DNA of 64,000 bases from Marivita sp041725935 (GCA_041725935.1 JBGRQD010000003.1:62001-126000), one strand, 5' to 3'; positions 41,518 through 50,560 are shown, counted from the stretch's first letter. Notes: generated by a model from the sequence alone, not told the origin. Made by a program: numbers and translations.

Positions 41518-42588
41518 TCAGCTCAATCCGCCATGCAGCGTCGGCACATCCAAACTCGCAAACCCGTAATGGCGCAGCCAGCGGAGGTCTGAATCGAAGA
41601 AGGCGCGCAGGTCGGGGATGCCGTATTTCAGCATCGCGATGCGGTCGATGCCCATGCCGAAGGCAAAGCCCTGCCATTCGTTCGGATCGACGCCTGCGCT
41701 TTGCAGCACCTTCGGATGCACCATGCCGGAACCGAGGATTTCGAGCCAGTCGTCGCCTTCGCCCACTTTCAGCGTGCCGCCTTCCCACGAACAGCGAATG
41801 TCGACTTCGGCAGACGGTTCGGTGAAGGGGAAGTGCGAGGCGCGGAAGCGGAGTTCCACATCGTCGACCTCGAAATACGCCTTCACGAATTCCTCCAGCA
41901 CCCATTTCAGGTTCGCCATGCTGATGTCCTTGTCGATGGCAAGGCCTTCGACCTGGTGGAACATCGGCGTGTGGGTCTGGTCGTAATCGGCGCGGTAGAC
42001 GCGACCGGGGGCGATGATGCGAATGGGCGCGCCGGTCTTTTCCATGGAGCGGATCTGAACCGGGCTGGTATGCGTGCGCAGCACATGCGGCGGGCGATTG
42101 TCGCCCTCGGCGCGGTGCATGTAGAACGTGTCCATCTCGGCGCGGGCCGGGTGGTGGCCCGGAATGTTGAGCGCGTCGAAATTGTACCAGTCGGTGTCGA
42201 TCTGTGGGCCTTCGGCAACGGCAAAGCCCATGTCGGCGAAGATCGCGGTGACCTCTTCGGTGACCTGGCTGATCGGGTGGATGGTGCCCATGCGGCGCCC
42301 TCGACCGGGCAGCGTCACGTCCAGCCATTCACCACGCAGACGTTCATCCAGCGCCGCATCTTCAAGTGCGGCTTTCTTCGCGGACAGGGCCGAATTGATC
42401 TCGTCCTTGAGCGCGTTCAGAGCAGGACCAGCGGTCTGGCGCTCCTCGGGGCTCATCTTGCCCAGTTCGCGCATCATGAGGCTGATCTCACCCTTCTTGC
42501 CGACCGCCTGCACGCGCAGGTCCTCGAGCGCGGATTCATCACCCGCTGCCGCAATCAGCCCAATGTACTTGTCGCGCAGATCGTCCAT
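41518..42588 (-). CDS. pheS: Phenylalanyl-tRNA synthetase alpha subunit
   Basis: This 356-residue class II synthetase has an N-terminal coiled-coil arm (residues 1-90). Motif 2 (HTSPVQIRSMEK, then RVYRADYDQTHTPMFHQVEGL) and motif 3 (FAFGMGIDRIAMLKYGIPDLR) follow. ATG 42588 has GGAGGGTGAT directly upstream. It is first in pheS-pheT-methyltransferase-ytoQ, and the 81-nt gap to pheT holds a REP pair. Confidence 0.95.
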   Translation of the reverse strand: MDDLRDKYIGLIAAAGDESALEDLRVQAVGKKGEISLMMRELGKMSPEERQTAGPALNALKDEINSALSAKKAALEDAALDERLRGEWLDVTLPGRGRRMGTIHPISQVTEEVTAIFADMGFAVAEGPQIDTDWYNFDALNIPGHHPARAEMDTFYMHRAEGDNRPPHVLRTHTSPVQIRSMEKTGAPIRIIAPGRVYRADYDQTHTPMFHQVEGLAIDKDISMANLKWVLEEFVKAYFEVDDVELRFRASHFPFTEPSAEVDIRCSWEGGTLKVGEGDDWLEILGSGMVHPKVLQSAGVDPNEWQGFAFGMGIDRIAMLKYGIPDLRAFFDSDLRWLRHYGFASLDVPTLHGGLS

Positions 42589-42838
42589 ATCACCCTCCGG
42601 CCCGTGTCGTGCTTTCCCTAGCCGCGACCGTGCGAGGACGCAAGGCAACCCAAAAGCCAAGCCGGATTCTTTCGATTTGGCGCGGGAAAGCGACAGGCGA
42701 AAAGAAATTCTATGTCTCAGCGCACGGTTGCCACATAGATGTTGACCCAAACCCCAAATTGAGCAGTATCTTAAGATATCATTGCCAAGATGTTGGGCGA
42801 AACAACGCTCACGATGCTGCTTAGACTGGGGGAAGAGC

Positions 42839-44032
42839 ATGTCGTTTAGAATTTTGAAAGAACATTTGCCGTGGATTGCACCAACCACGGCGATCGTCCT
42901 CGCTGCCACGGGGGTCATCAATTTCGGACCAAGGGATGCGGCACCGGTCGATGCCGTGTCGGGTTTCGACACGGTCGAGGTGTCGCGCAACATCACGCAG
43001 AATCCGGTCGCATTCGGCGAGCAGGGGATCGGCCTGGTTCCGCAGGGATCGGGAAGCATCGACGCGGTGCAGGCCGCAGTTCTGCAAGCGCCACAACCGC
43101 CCGAAGTCACCGTGGCCCCGACCCCGGCCGCGCCAGCCGTGGTGACCCCGGCCCAGCCGCCGGTCGCGCCGCAGACAGTGTCGATCGAACCGGAGCCGAG
43201 AGTCAGCCGAACGGTCGATCCAAGCTTTTTTGCCGCCGCTCAGGCCAATCTGGCGCAGGGCCAATCCTGCATCGAGGATCTGAGGGTGCTGGCAAGCGAG
43301 GCGCGGATTTATTTTCCAAGCGGAGGTCTGACTGCCGAAGAGGCGGGTATGGCGCAGGCGCGTCTGATCGGGCTGGTTGCGCAGGATTGTCCGAATGTCG
43401 AGATCGTGGTCGAGGGTCATTCCGACCCGTCCGGAGATCCGGCGGTCAATCAGCGTCTGAGCCAGCAACGCGCCGACGAGGTGCTCAAGCGGATCGGCGC
43501 GTCCGGGATCGACGTGACGCGGTTCCGGTCGGTCGGGCTTGGCAGCCAGCAACCCTCGCGGATCACGGGCAGCGAGTCGGCGGCCTATTACGATCGCCGT
43601 GTGGAATTCGAAATTCGGGATATCACGCAGCGCGCGGGTTTGAGTGAAGTTACCCGCCCGGTGTCTGTGGCTACTTCGGCCTGTGCGGCGCAGCTTCAGG
43701 CGCAAGTGGCTCAGATCAAGCTGTTCTATTCGCCGCGCTCGATCACCGCCCCGTCCGACGGGATGCCCGCCGTGGTCGATCTTGCCGCCAAGGCCAGTGC
43801 GTGCCCCGAGGCCCGGCTGCGCGTCGTCGGTCAGTTCTCGGATGACCTTGGTTCGGGCGAAACTCCGGCAACCGCGCGGCTGCGCGCCGTGGCCCTGATG
43901 AGCTCATTGGTCGCCGCCGGGTTCGACCCCGAGCAGATCATCATTGCCGCACACTCAAAACCGCAGGTTCTTGCTGGTCAACCAAGCCTGAGCGAACGCC
44001 GCGTGGATTTCGACGTAATCCTCGAAAACTAG
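42839..44032 (+). CDS. Membrane-anchored protein with tandem OmpA-like domains
   Basis: This 397-residue protein has an N-terminal hydrophobic helix (residues 12-28, IAPTTAIVLAATGVINFG) and a Pro/Val-rich linker (about 75-125). A clear OmpA-like peptidoglycan-binding domain covers about 145-265 (IYFPSGGLT, VEGHSDPSGDPAVNQRLSQQRADEV). A second, degenerate copy covers about 280-395 (LFYSPRSITAPSDGMPAVVDLAAKA, ARLRAVALMSSLVAAGFD) that lacks the normal Asp/Arg pair. ATG 42839 has GGGGGAAGA upstream. It probably links the inner membrane to the wall. A strong terminator follows. Confidence 0.8.
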   Translation: MSFRILKEHLPWIAPTTAIVLAATGVINFGPRDAAPVDAVSGFDTVEVSRNITQNPVAFGEQGIGLVPQGSGSIDAVQAAVLQAPQPPEVTVAPTPAAPAVVTPAQPPVAPQTVSIEPEPRVSRTVDPSFFAAAQANLAQGQSCIEDLRVLASEARIYFPSGGLTAEEAGMAQARLIGLVAQDCPNVEIVVEGHSDPSGDPAVNQRLSQQRADEVLKRIGASGIDVTRFRSVGLGSQQPSRITGSESAAYYDRRVEFEIRDITQRAGLSEVTRPVSVATSACAAQLQAQVAQIKLFYSPRSITAPSDGMPAVVDLAAKASACPEARLRVVGQFSDDLGSGETPATARLRAVALMSSLVAAGFDPEQIIIAAHSKPQVLAGQPSLSERRVDFDVILEN

Positions 44033-44057
44033 ACGACTCAATCATCTCGTTATCAAC

Positions 44058-44088
44058 CGGGCGGTCCGAGGGGCCGCCCGTTTTTTTT
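44058..44088 (+). terminator. Intrinsic terminator after the OmpA-like gene
   Basis: CGGGCGG pairs with CCGCCCG across a 9-nt loop and is followed by eight T residues. Confidence 0.93.
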
Positions 44089-44144
44089 GGGGCATTAGGC
44101 TTTGATCGTAAAGACGCGGTTTACTGGAAATGCTGCATGCCTGA

Positions 44145-45689
44145 TCAGGCTAGGAACGGGCTGTCCAGCACTCCGATGACCTGCAACAGAAAATCGCCAT
44201 CATTCGGATCGAGGGCCTCACGGTAGAAGGCGTCGATCGCATCTACAGATGCGATGATGCTTCCAGACGTGCCGTCATAGAGGTCCATCACGAACTCGGC
44301 GTTCGCGACGTCGGACATTCCCCGGTGAACAGCGAAAAAGGCACCGATGTCGATTTTGTTCTCAAGATAGGTTCGGTCCGCCAGTTGTTGCGTGACGAAA
44401 TCCAGCCCACGTTCGATTTTCAATGACGCGCGGGCACCTTCGAGCACCCGGAGAATGAACTCGTCTCGTGAGACCGCAGCTGTGTCCAACGCATCGGTCC
44501 AGAATGTAAGCCCAGTCTGGTCCGGTGTTCTGCCAAGAACGTTGGTGTAGACGCTGGTCGCAAAATCTGAATTCGTTGTGCCATCCGGATAAGTGGCGCG
44601 GGTTTCGTTCTGATCCGCAAAGAGAACGGCCATTTCGCTCAGCGAAACGCCATTGGCGAACGCGGTGCCCCAGAAATTGAGGCCAATCGCATCCGGCGCG
44701 CGATTGAAATAGGCGATGTAAAGTTCGATGATGGATGCAGCATCCTGCTGGCCGAGTTTCGCAAGGCCGCTGACGCTGTCGAGATCAAGCGGACCGTCGA
44801 ATGACGGTTCCGTGGTCGCAAATTGGATCAATTCGACATTGTCGAGTGTGATGGCCCCAAGCCCAAAAGCCCGATGATCCGAAACGGTGACACTGTCTTC
44901 GGCAATGACCACCTTGTAGGCCGACTGTTTTCCTTGGAACACCACCGTGTCCGAGCCGCTGAACCCGTTTATATTCGTCAGGCCGAACGAGGCTTGAAGA
45001 ATATCGGCGTCCATCGTTCCGTCTAGGATATGGTCGTCGGATTCCCTAGGCTGCGGAGCGGGTGGCTGCACTTCGTCGATGGGGTCCGCAACCGGAGGTC
45101 TTGGGTTGCTGGTCAACGTCTTGGCAGTGCCAAACATGTCCAAATAAGAAAACTGTACTGTCAATTGCGCGTCGATGTCAGCACCACTCACCGCATAGGT
45201 CTGTGCGGTGGCTCCCGAAATTGGTGTGCCGTCGCGAAGCCATTGATAGGTGATCGTGCTGGGGTTGATCCCGTTGGCGTCGGTAACGGCGTTGGGGCGG
45301 GCTATCAGATTTTCACCCACCAGCGCGTCACCCAGAACGATCAACGGATTATAAGGGCCGGTGTCCGTAGGGACCGGAGTCCCGGCCTCGGGAACGACCG
45401 GCTCCTGATCGCTGATCAGGATTTCCAGCGTTCCGCCGAAATCGACATAGGTATAGCGGATGCTCAGACGTGCACCGACGTCGTCTTGGGTCACATCATA
45501 GGTGCGGTTGGTTGCGTCCTGAATGATCTGACCGTCCCGCAGCCATTGAAAGCTGATCGTGGACGTGTCGATGCCATCGGCGTCGCCGACGCCGTTCGGG
45601 CGCGCGATCAGGGTTTGTCCGACATACGCTTCGCCCAGAATGGTCACGGGGCCTTTCGGTGTGTGGTTGGTGCCTGTGGTTGTCGACAT
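44145..45689 (-). CDS. Putative secreted protein: two Ig-like repeats plus DUF4214
   Basis: This 514-residue protein is acidic and has almost no Cys or signal peptide. Two similar repeats (SFQWLRDGQIIQDATNRTYD and TYQWLRDGTPISGATAQTYA, about 85 residues each) are Ig/invasin-like. A segment with ILDGTMDADILQASFG and FSGSDTVVF resembles RTX-linked domains. The C-terminal part has repeated IAYFNRAPDAIGLNFWG / VLGRTPDQTGLTFWTDAL units of DUF4214. This layout suggests type I secretion and a surface or matrix role. ATG 45689 is chosen; 45716 is possible. Confidence 0.75.
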   Translation of the reverse strand: MSTTTGTNHTPKGPVTILGEAYVGQTLIARPNGVGDADGIDTSTISFQWLRDGQIIQDATNRTYDVTQDDVGARLSIRYTYVDFGGTLEILISDQEPVVPEAGTPVPTDTGPYNPLIVLGDALVGENLIARPNAVTDANGINPSTITYQWLRDGTPISGATAQTYAVSGADIDAQLTVQFSYLDMFGTAKTLTSNPRPPVADPIDEVQPPAPQPRESDDHILDGTMDADILQASFGLTNINGFSGSDTVVFQGKQSAYKVVIAEDSVTVSDHRAFGLGAITLDNVELIQFATTEPSFDGPLDLDSVSGLAKLGQQDAASIIELYIAYFNRAPDAIGLNFWGTAFANGVSLSEMAVLFADQNETRATYPDGTTNSDFATSVYTNVLGRTPDQTGLTFWTDALDTAAVSRDEFILRVLEGARASLKIERGLDFVTQQLADRTYLENKIDIGAFFAVHRGMSDVANAEFVMDLYDGTSGSIIASVDAIDAFYREALDPNDGDFLLQVIGVLDSPFLA

Positions 45690-45719
45690 GACGTTGTCTT
45701 TAACCTGCCGTCTCATTCA

Positions 45720-45765
45720 GGGACCGCACGGTCCCGGTGTTCATCCGATACCGCATCAATGCGGT
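45720..45765. promoter_or_regulatory. Two dyads with centres 30 bp apart, upstream of the DUF4214 gene
   Basis: GGGACCG-CA-CGGTCCC (45720-45735) and ACCGCAT-CA-ATGCGGT (45750-45765) each have perfect 7-bp arms and a central CA. Their centres are exactly 30 bp apart, about three helical turns. They lie 31-76 nt upstream of ATG 45689, as expected for paired operators. Confidence 0.5.
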
Positions 45766-45808
45766 TCATTTCTCGAAGTGCTGCTCATTGCCTGAGCTTG
45801 TCTTGCGC

Positions 45809-45830
45809 CGCCAAATAACCCTTATTGGCG
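45809..45830. repeat. Inverted repeat between the DUF4214 gene and hss
   Basis: CGCCAA and TTGGCG flank an inner TAA-CCC-TTA, giving a 9-bp stem with one bulged A. Function unknown. Confidence 0.45.
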
Positions 45831-46085
45831 ACGCGCGTATCACGTCCTTCCTTCGCTGCAACCCGCATTTGGCAGGGTTCGGCAGTATTTGGCCGATGGT
45901 GTCTCCGTTGCAATCAGGCGAATTGTGCACCCGATCTTATGCGTCTGACGACGTTTCTCTACGCCGTGGCAAAGAGGTGGTTTGGACTCTGGCGTGCCAG
46001 CAGGATAAACACGCAAAGATACGTACGGGCCTGTAAGCGCAACGGCATGCGCCTGATCCCGATGAAGACCCGACAAGGAGAGACC

Positions 46086-47507
46086 ATGACGCAGAAGCAT
46101 CCAATCTACGGGCGTATCGACGGTCCGATCGTGATGATCGGCTTTGGTTCCATCGGCAAAGGCACATGGCCCCTGATCGAGCGGCATTTTGAATATGATG
46201 CTGATGCATTTACCGTCATCGAACCGGACGCAGGCAAGGCGAATTTCCTGCGGCAGCACAAGATCAACCATCTGCAAGTCGCCCTGACGCCGGAGAATTA
46301 CCGCGAGATCCTTGGTGGGATTTTTGCCGAAGGCAAAGGCTTCTGTGTAAATCTGTCGGTGGACACGTCGTCCCTTGACCTCATGAAGCTGTGCCGCGAA
46401 CTGGGGGTTCTGTATATCGACACGGTGGTCGAGCCTTGGGCCGGCTATTACTTCGACACGACCGACAACGCCGCGCGGACGAATTACGCGCTGCGGCAGG
46501 CGGTGCGGAACGAGAAGGCGGCCCATCCTGGCGGGCCCACCGCGGTCAGTTGCTGCGGCGCCAATCCTGGCATGGTGTCCTGGTTCGTCAAGGATGCTCT
46601 GCTTACGCTGGCCAAGGACACCGGCAATGACGTTGCTGTGCCGCAGGACCGGAACGGGTGGGCGGCGCTGATGCAGTCGCTGGGCGTCAAGGGCGTGCAT
46701 ATCGCGGAGCGTGATACGCAGGCCCGCCGACAGCCACGTCCGCGCGACGTGTTCGTGAACACCTGGTCGGTGGAAGGCTTCATTGCCGAAGGATTCCAGC
46801 CCGCCGAACTGGGGTGGGGCACGCATGAAACATGGTTTCCCGAAAACGGCCATTCTTACGACACCGGATGCCAATCCGCGATCTGGCTGGAGCGTCCCGG
46901 CGCGATCACGCGGGTGCATACGTGGTGCCCGACACCCGGTCCGCAATTCGGGTTTCTGGTGACCCATAACGAAGCGATCTCGATCTCGGATTACTACACG
47001 GTTGGTGCGGCTGATGCGCCCGAATATCGCCCGACCTGTCACTATGCCTATCACCCCTGTGACGATGCGGTTCTGTCGCTGCACGAGATGTTCGGATCGG
47101 GGAAGCAACAGAGGGTGCATCACATCCTGACCGAGGACGAGATTGTCGAAGGCATCGATGAATTGGGCGTGCTGCTTTACGGGCACGAGAAGAACGCGCT
47201 TTGGTACGGATCGCGCCTGTCGAACGCCGAAACCCGCGATCTGGCCCCGTTTCAGAATGCCACCGGGATGCAGGTGACCAGCGCTGTTCTGGCGGGCATG
47301 GTCTGGGCGCTGGAAAACCCAGCGGTCGGGATCGTCGAAACCGACGAGATGGATCACGCGCGCTGTCTTGAGGTGCAGCGCCCTTATCTTGGACCAGTCG
47401 AAGCACATTACACGGACTGGACTCCGCTTCAGGACAGGTGGGAGCATTTTCCCGAAGATATCGACGAAAGCGATCCCTGGCTGTTCCGGAACGTTCTGGC
47501 CAGTTGA
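46086..47507 (+). CDS. hss: Homospermidine synthase
   Basis: This 473-residue NAD-dependent enzyme makes homospermidine from putrescine or spermidine, a polyamine typical of alphaproteobacteria. It has the N-terminal Rossmann motif VMIGFGSIGKGTWPLI (about 16-31). The segments SVDTSSLDLMKLCRELGVLYIDTVVEPWAGYY and SCCGANPGMVSWFVKDALL follow. AAGGAGAG lies before ATG 46086. No other polyamine gene is in the window. Confidence 0.9.
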   Translation: MTQKHPIYGRIDGPIVMIGFGSIGKGTWPLIERHFEYDADAFTVIEPDAGKANFLRQHKINHLQVALTPENYREILGGIFAEGKGFCVNLSVDTSSLDLMKLCRELGVLYIDTVVEPWAGYYFDTTDNAARTNYALRQAVRNEKAAHPGGPTAVSCCGANPGMVSWFVKDALLTLAKDTGNDVAVPQDRNGWAALMQSLGVKGVHIAERDTQARRQPRPRDVFVNTWSVEGFIAEGFQPAELGWGTHETWFPENGHSYDTGCQSAIWLERPGAITRVHTWCPTPGPQFGFLVTHNEAISISDYYTVGAADAPEYRPTCHYAYHPCDDAVLSLHEMFGSGKQQRVHHILTEDEIVEGIDELGVLLYGHEKNALWYGSRLSNAETRDLAPFQNATGMQVTSAVLAGMVWALENPAVGIVETDEMDHARCLEVQRPYLGPVEAHYTDWTPLQDRWEHFPEDIDESDPWLFRNVLAS

Positions 47508-47675
47508 GGGCCAATGCACGGCGCCGGTTCTGACTGGTTGTCCTGTAGCAAAACAGGCGTGCGATCCGGCCAATGCATAAATCACCTTAAGGGTGCATTT
47601 TCGCTATACACATCACCTCCACGACGTTACCTTTTGAAGTGGTTCAGGTAAAAGCTGTAACAATTGGATCGCAAC

Positions 47676-48470
47676 ATGGTGACACATATCTCGGAGCGCG
47701 ACGTTCTGGATAATTTCAGGTTCAATCTGAAAAGCATCATGCAGTCACAAAACCTCACCGAGACCGAACTTTCGGTGCGCGCCGGGTTCGATCAGGACCA
47801 AGTTCTGACGGATATCCTGCGCGGTGCAGCACTGCCCAACATGGCGGCACCCGTGCGGCTGGCTGATGCGTTGGGTGTTCCGGTCGATGTCCTGTTGCGG
47901 GACAGGAACGACCATCTGCGGCAGGATTTCGAGGCGCTTCCGGTGCAGGAAGTCGACAGGCAGGCCGCGCGGCTTTTGTCGGCGGTGTTCAAGGCGACCG
48001 AACGGTCGCTGGACCGGATCGGAGACCGGCCCACGCTGGATTCGATCATTTCCTGGTGGAAGGACACCGGTGGTGACCTGTCCCAAAGTGATCAGATCGC
48101 CCCGCATTTCGATCTTGTGAGCGCGGCGGAGGCGCTGACCTCGGTTCCGCGGATTCACCATGTCGGGGCGCTGGGCCTGTCCGCAACCACGCTTGGATCC
48201 GCCGAGAATTCCCGGCTGGAAAATTTCCTCGAAACGCTGAGCACGTCTGATCTGGCCGAACTCAACGGGCAGATCAGGTCGGTCGCGCATTCCGGCGTCG
48301 GGATGATCACGCCCCTGAAGAGGATCGTGACATTCCCCGAGACGAACGAAACCGCCGAAGTCAGCTTCGTTCGCCTCATGCTCCCCGTCAAGGATGCCTC
48401 GGGCACCCTCTTCGTGTTGAATTATTCGACTCTCTTGAGCGAATCGACACCCAGAAGGCAGGACGGGTGA
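47676..48470 (+). CDS. XRE-type regulator with C-terminal sensor-like domain
   Basis: This 264-residue protein has an N-terminal XRE-like helix-turn-helix (about 10-70: LKSIMQSQNLTETELSVRAGFDQDQVLTDILRGAALPNMAAPVRLADALGVPVDVLL). The C-terminal region (about 120-255) resembles a PAS-like sensor in length and strand order (IISWWKDTGGDLS, VGMITPLKRIVTFPET, VSFVRLMLPVKDASGTLFVLNYSTLL). ATG 47676 is used; a TTG at 47664 is the other choice. Its 3' end overlaps the convergent GNAT-like gene by 49 bp. The target and signal are unknown. Confidence 0.7.
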   Translation: MVTHISERDVLDNFRFNLKSIMQSQNLTETELSVRAGFDQDQVLTDILRGAALPNMAAPVRLADALGVPVDVLLRDRNDHLRQDFEALPVQEVDRQAARLLSAVFKATERSLDRIGDRPTLDSIISWWKDTGGDLSQSDQIAPHFDLVSAAEALTSVPRIHHVGALGLSATTLGSAENSRLENFLETLSTSDLAELNGQIRSVAHSGVGMITPLKRIVTFPETNETAEVSFVRLMLPVKDASGTLFVLNYSTLLSESTPRRQDG

Positions 48471-49141
48471 TGATTGAAATACCGCGCCATGTCGGCCAAT
48501 TCGCCTGATTTGAGAGCCACGAGGTATTCGCCGGTCGCCCGTCCCTTTGGCAAGACGCCCCAGACATGCGCACCGGGGTATTGACGGGTAAACCCGTATT
48601 CGGTCGCATAGCCCAACCGTGCATCATCCGCCCGGACAAAGGCATAGAGCCAGTCGGGCTGCCAGCGGATGTGGCAATAGGCGAACAGCAGATGCGTGTA
48701 GAGCGACAGCAGGTGCCGCGAGCCGCGCATCTTTTCTGCGATGAAGAATTCGCCCATGTAGATCACGCTCCCGGCGATCTCGTCACAGGGCCGCGGCGCA
48801 TCGGTGACAAGGCGCAGATGCCCCTGTCCCTTGTAGAGCCTGCCATAGCTGCGCGCCCAGAAGCTCGACAGGGTTTCGGACACCAGCATGTCATGCCGCG
48901 CGGCGACTCCGCCGATATCCTGCCCGTCCTTGCGCAGGATCAGCCAACCGGCATTGTCCTTTGACAGGTCGTTATGTTCGGACGAGATCATCGGGGTGAT
49001 GGAATTCTTCCCAATCGCCCGCATCCGGTCTTCGCATTCTTCGAAGTCCGAGGAATCCTCGACGGTGATCCCTTTTTCCTCGAGTGTCAGCAGGCAGGTG
49101 CTGAAGAACTTCATCACGTCTAGAACTGCAGATTTGGCCAC
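48422..49141 (-). CDS. GNAT-like protein of unknown function
   Basis: This 239-residue protein has a C-terminal half with an acetyltransferase-like order: a strand (VIYMGEFFIAEKMRG), an RGSR loop resembling the acetyl-CoA RxxGxG site, a helix (LLSLYTHLLFAYCHI), a strand (WLYAFVRADDARLGYATEYGF), and a late Tyr-containing helix. The family cannot be named. GTG 49141 is chosen because TGGAGA lies 7 nt upstream; ATG 49174 and TTG 49207 are possible longer starts. It overlaps the convergent XRE-sensor gene by 49 bp. Confidence 0.6.
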   Translation of the reverse strand: MAKSAVLDVMKFFSTCLLTLEEKGITVEDSSDFEECEDRMRAIGKNSITPMISSEHNDLSKDNAGWLILRKDGQDIGGVAARHDMLVSETLSSFWARSYGRLYKGQGHLRLVTDAPRPCDEIAGSVIYMGEFFIAEKMRGSRHLLSLYTHLLFAYCHIRWQPDWLYAFVRADDARLGYATEYGFTRQYPGAHVWGVLPKGRATGEYLVALKSGELADMARYFNHHPSCLLGVDSLKRVE

Positions 49142-49448
49142 GTGTTTTCTCCATAACAGGGGTTTGAACAACATTTCCAGACCATCGCATTCTTGGTCCC
49201 GCGCCAAGCCTTAAGGTTGTTTTGTGGGGCCGAGAACAATTTAGACTGGCGCAATTTCAGGCGTGTGGTGGATTTGCAGGGTGACCGGACCCCGGCTCAC
49301 CATACAAAATTGCCATCACGATGCTGTGGGTGGGCCTGTTCGGGCCAACGATCCGCTGCAATTTCTGATACACCATATGCGTGCAGCTCAGGGCGCTGCG
49401 AGCATCGATTTTTGGCGACGCCCTTCCGTTTCGCAAAGGAGGTTTGAC

Positions 49449-49937
49449 ATGACCATCTCTGGAATGACCCGTCGGAAGGTTGTGACCACCGGCAGCGCCG
49501 CGCTTTTGACGGCAGCGTCGGGGCTGATCATGCCGGCTCGCGCTGCTGGCGTAGCGCCTACTCCGTCCATGCGTGGTGGATCGAACAATTATCGACCCGG
49601 GGCGCCCATCGTGGACCGTATCGGGGGCGGTGGGTTCTGGATGACCGGAACCGTACGCCGGGCCGGGGATGGTGCACCGCTGCCCGGACAACGCATCCAG
49701 ATCTGGGCCCACACCACCGAAGGCCACGAACGCGACTGGGACAGCCACGGCGCGACCCTGACCGATGCCAATGGCGAATACAGGCTCGAGATGCCGCAGA
49801 TCGTGCCCGCGTTTGGACAGGCGCACGGCCATTTGGCCTATGATGGCGATTCGTTCGAAACCGTGTTCCTGCGTCCGCTCATGGCAAGTCCAAACGACAC
49901 CAGCCTGAGCGCCCATTTCGTGTTGCAGCCGGCCTGA
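49449..49937 (+). CDS. Tat-exported intradiol-dioxygenase-fold protein
   Basis: This 162-residue protein has a twin-arginine signal (MTRRKVVTTGSAALLTAASG, cleavage near 33). The body has the intradiol ring-cleavage dioxygenase core: NYRPGAPIVDRIGGGGFWMTGTVRRAGDGAPLPGQRIQIWAHTTEG, then TLTDANGEYRLEMPQI and QAHGHLAYDG. One Tyr and two His could be iron ligands, but the full Tyr-Tyr-His-His set is not certain. AAAGGAGG precedes ATG 49449. The next gene, a membrane heme-type protein, starts 17 nt later, so the pair may exchange electrons. Confidence 0.7.
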   Translation: MTISGMTRRKVVTTGSAALLTAASGLIMPARAAGVAPTPSMRGGSNNYRPGAPIVDRIGGGGFWMTGTVRRAGDGAPLPGQRIQIWAHTTEGHERDWDSHGATLTDANGEYRLEMPQIVPAFGQAHGHLAYDGDSFETVFLRPLMASPNDTSLSAHFVLQPA

Positions 49938-49954
49938 TCTTCGGTCGAGGCATC

Positions 49955-50560
49955 ATGCGCGGCATTGTAATCTGGGCCGCAATTCTGGGCGCGGTCGTGG
50001 TGCCTGCGGCGTATGCGCTGACCAGTCCACAGCTGCAATGGCGTGATCCGGTCTACATCGTGGCCGGTTTCGCGGGGGTCATCGGCATGGCCCTCTTGTT
50101 GTTTCAGCCCCTCCTGGTTGGAGGACATCTGCCGGGTTTGACGGGCAGGCGCGGACGCTTTGCGCACCGTGCCGTGGGGGTTGTGCTGGTTGTGACCGTA
50201 GTGGTGCATGTGGCTGGTCTCTGGATCACCAGCCCGCCTGACGTTGTGGATGCCCTGCTGTTCGTGTCGCCGACGCCGTTTTCGGCATGGGGCGTGATCG
50301 CGATGTGGGCGGTGTTTGCTGCTGCCGTGCTTGGGGTTGTGCGGCGCAGGATGGGGTCAAAGCTGCGTTTGTGGCGCATGCTCCACAGTGCTCTGGCGGT
50401 GGTGATTGTGGTCGGAACCGTTGTTCATGCTGTGCAGATCCAAGGTACGATGGAGTCCGTGTCGAAATGGCTTCTCGCCGGTGCGATTGTGTTCGTCCTT
50501 GGTCGCGTTCTCTTGGACCGGCGTGTCTGGGCCTTGCTTCCTGTTTTGCGTCAACGCTGA
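49955..50560 (+). CDS. Membrane protein, ferric-reductase-like (heme b) domain
   Basis: This 201-residue protein has about six membrane helices and His residues placed as heme ligands in two helices (FAHRAVGVVLVVTVVVHVAG and LWRMLHSALAVVIVVGTVVHAV). This is the layout of the ferric-reductase-like transmembrane domain and of YedZ/MsrQ. It has no FAD or NAD domain. It probably carries electrons across the membrane to the exported protein encoded just upstream. Start: ATG 49955. Confidence 0.75.
   Translation: MRGIVIWAAILGAVVVPAAYALTSPQLQWRDPVYIVAGFAGVIGMALLLFQPLLVGGHLPGLTGRRGRFAHRAVGVVLVVTVVVHVAGLWITSPPDVVDALLFVSPTPFSAWGVIAMWAVFAAAVLGVVRRRMGSKLRLWRMLHSALAVVIVVGTVVHAVQIQGTMESVSKWLLAGAIVFVLGRVLLDRRVWALLPVLRQR

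Larger units (their letters stand above)
45690..46085. other. 396-nt gap upstream of the DUF4214 gene and hss
   Basis: No supportable gene is seen. It holds three dyads (listed separately) and the promoters of two divergent genes. The hss frame stays open upstream to 45825, but the strong ribosome-binding site at 46086 makes that a leader, not coding sequence. Confidence 0.5.

Noticed and set aside
45825..46085. N-terminal extension of homospermidine synthase
   Set aside because: The frame is open, but AAGGAGAG before ATG 46086 and the known family start argue for the shorter protein.
47508..47675. Direct repeat GGCCAATGCA on both sides of the hss end, possible mobile-element scar
   Set aside because: Ten bases, about 59 nt apart, with no element or terminal inverted repeats between them; chance is likely.
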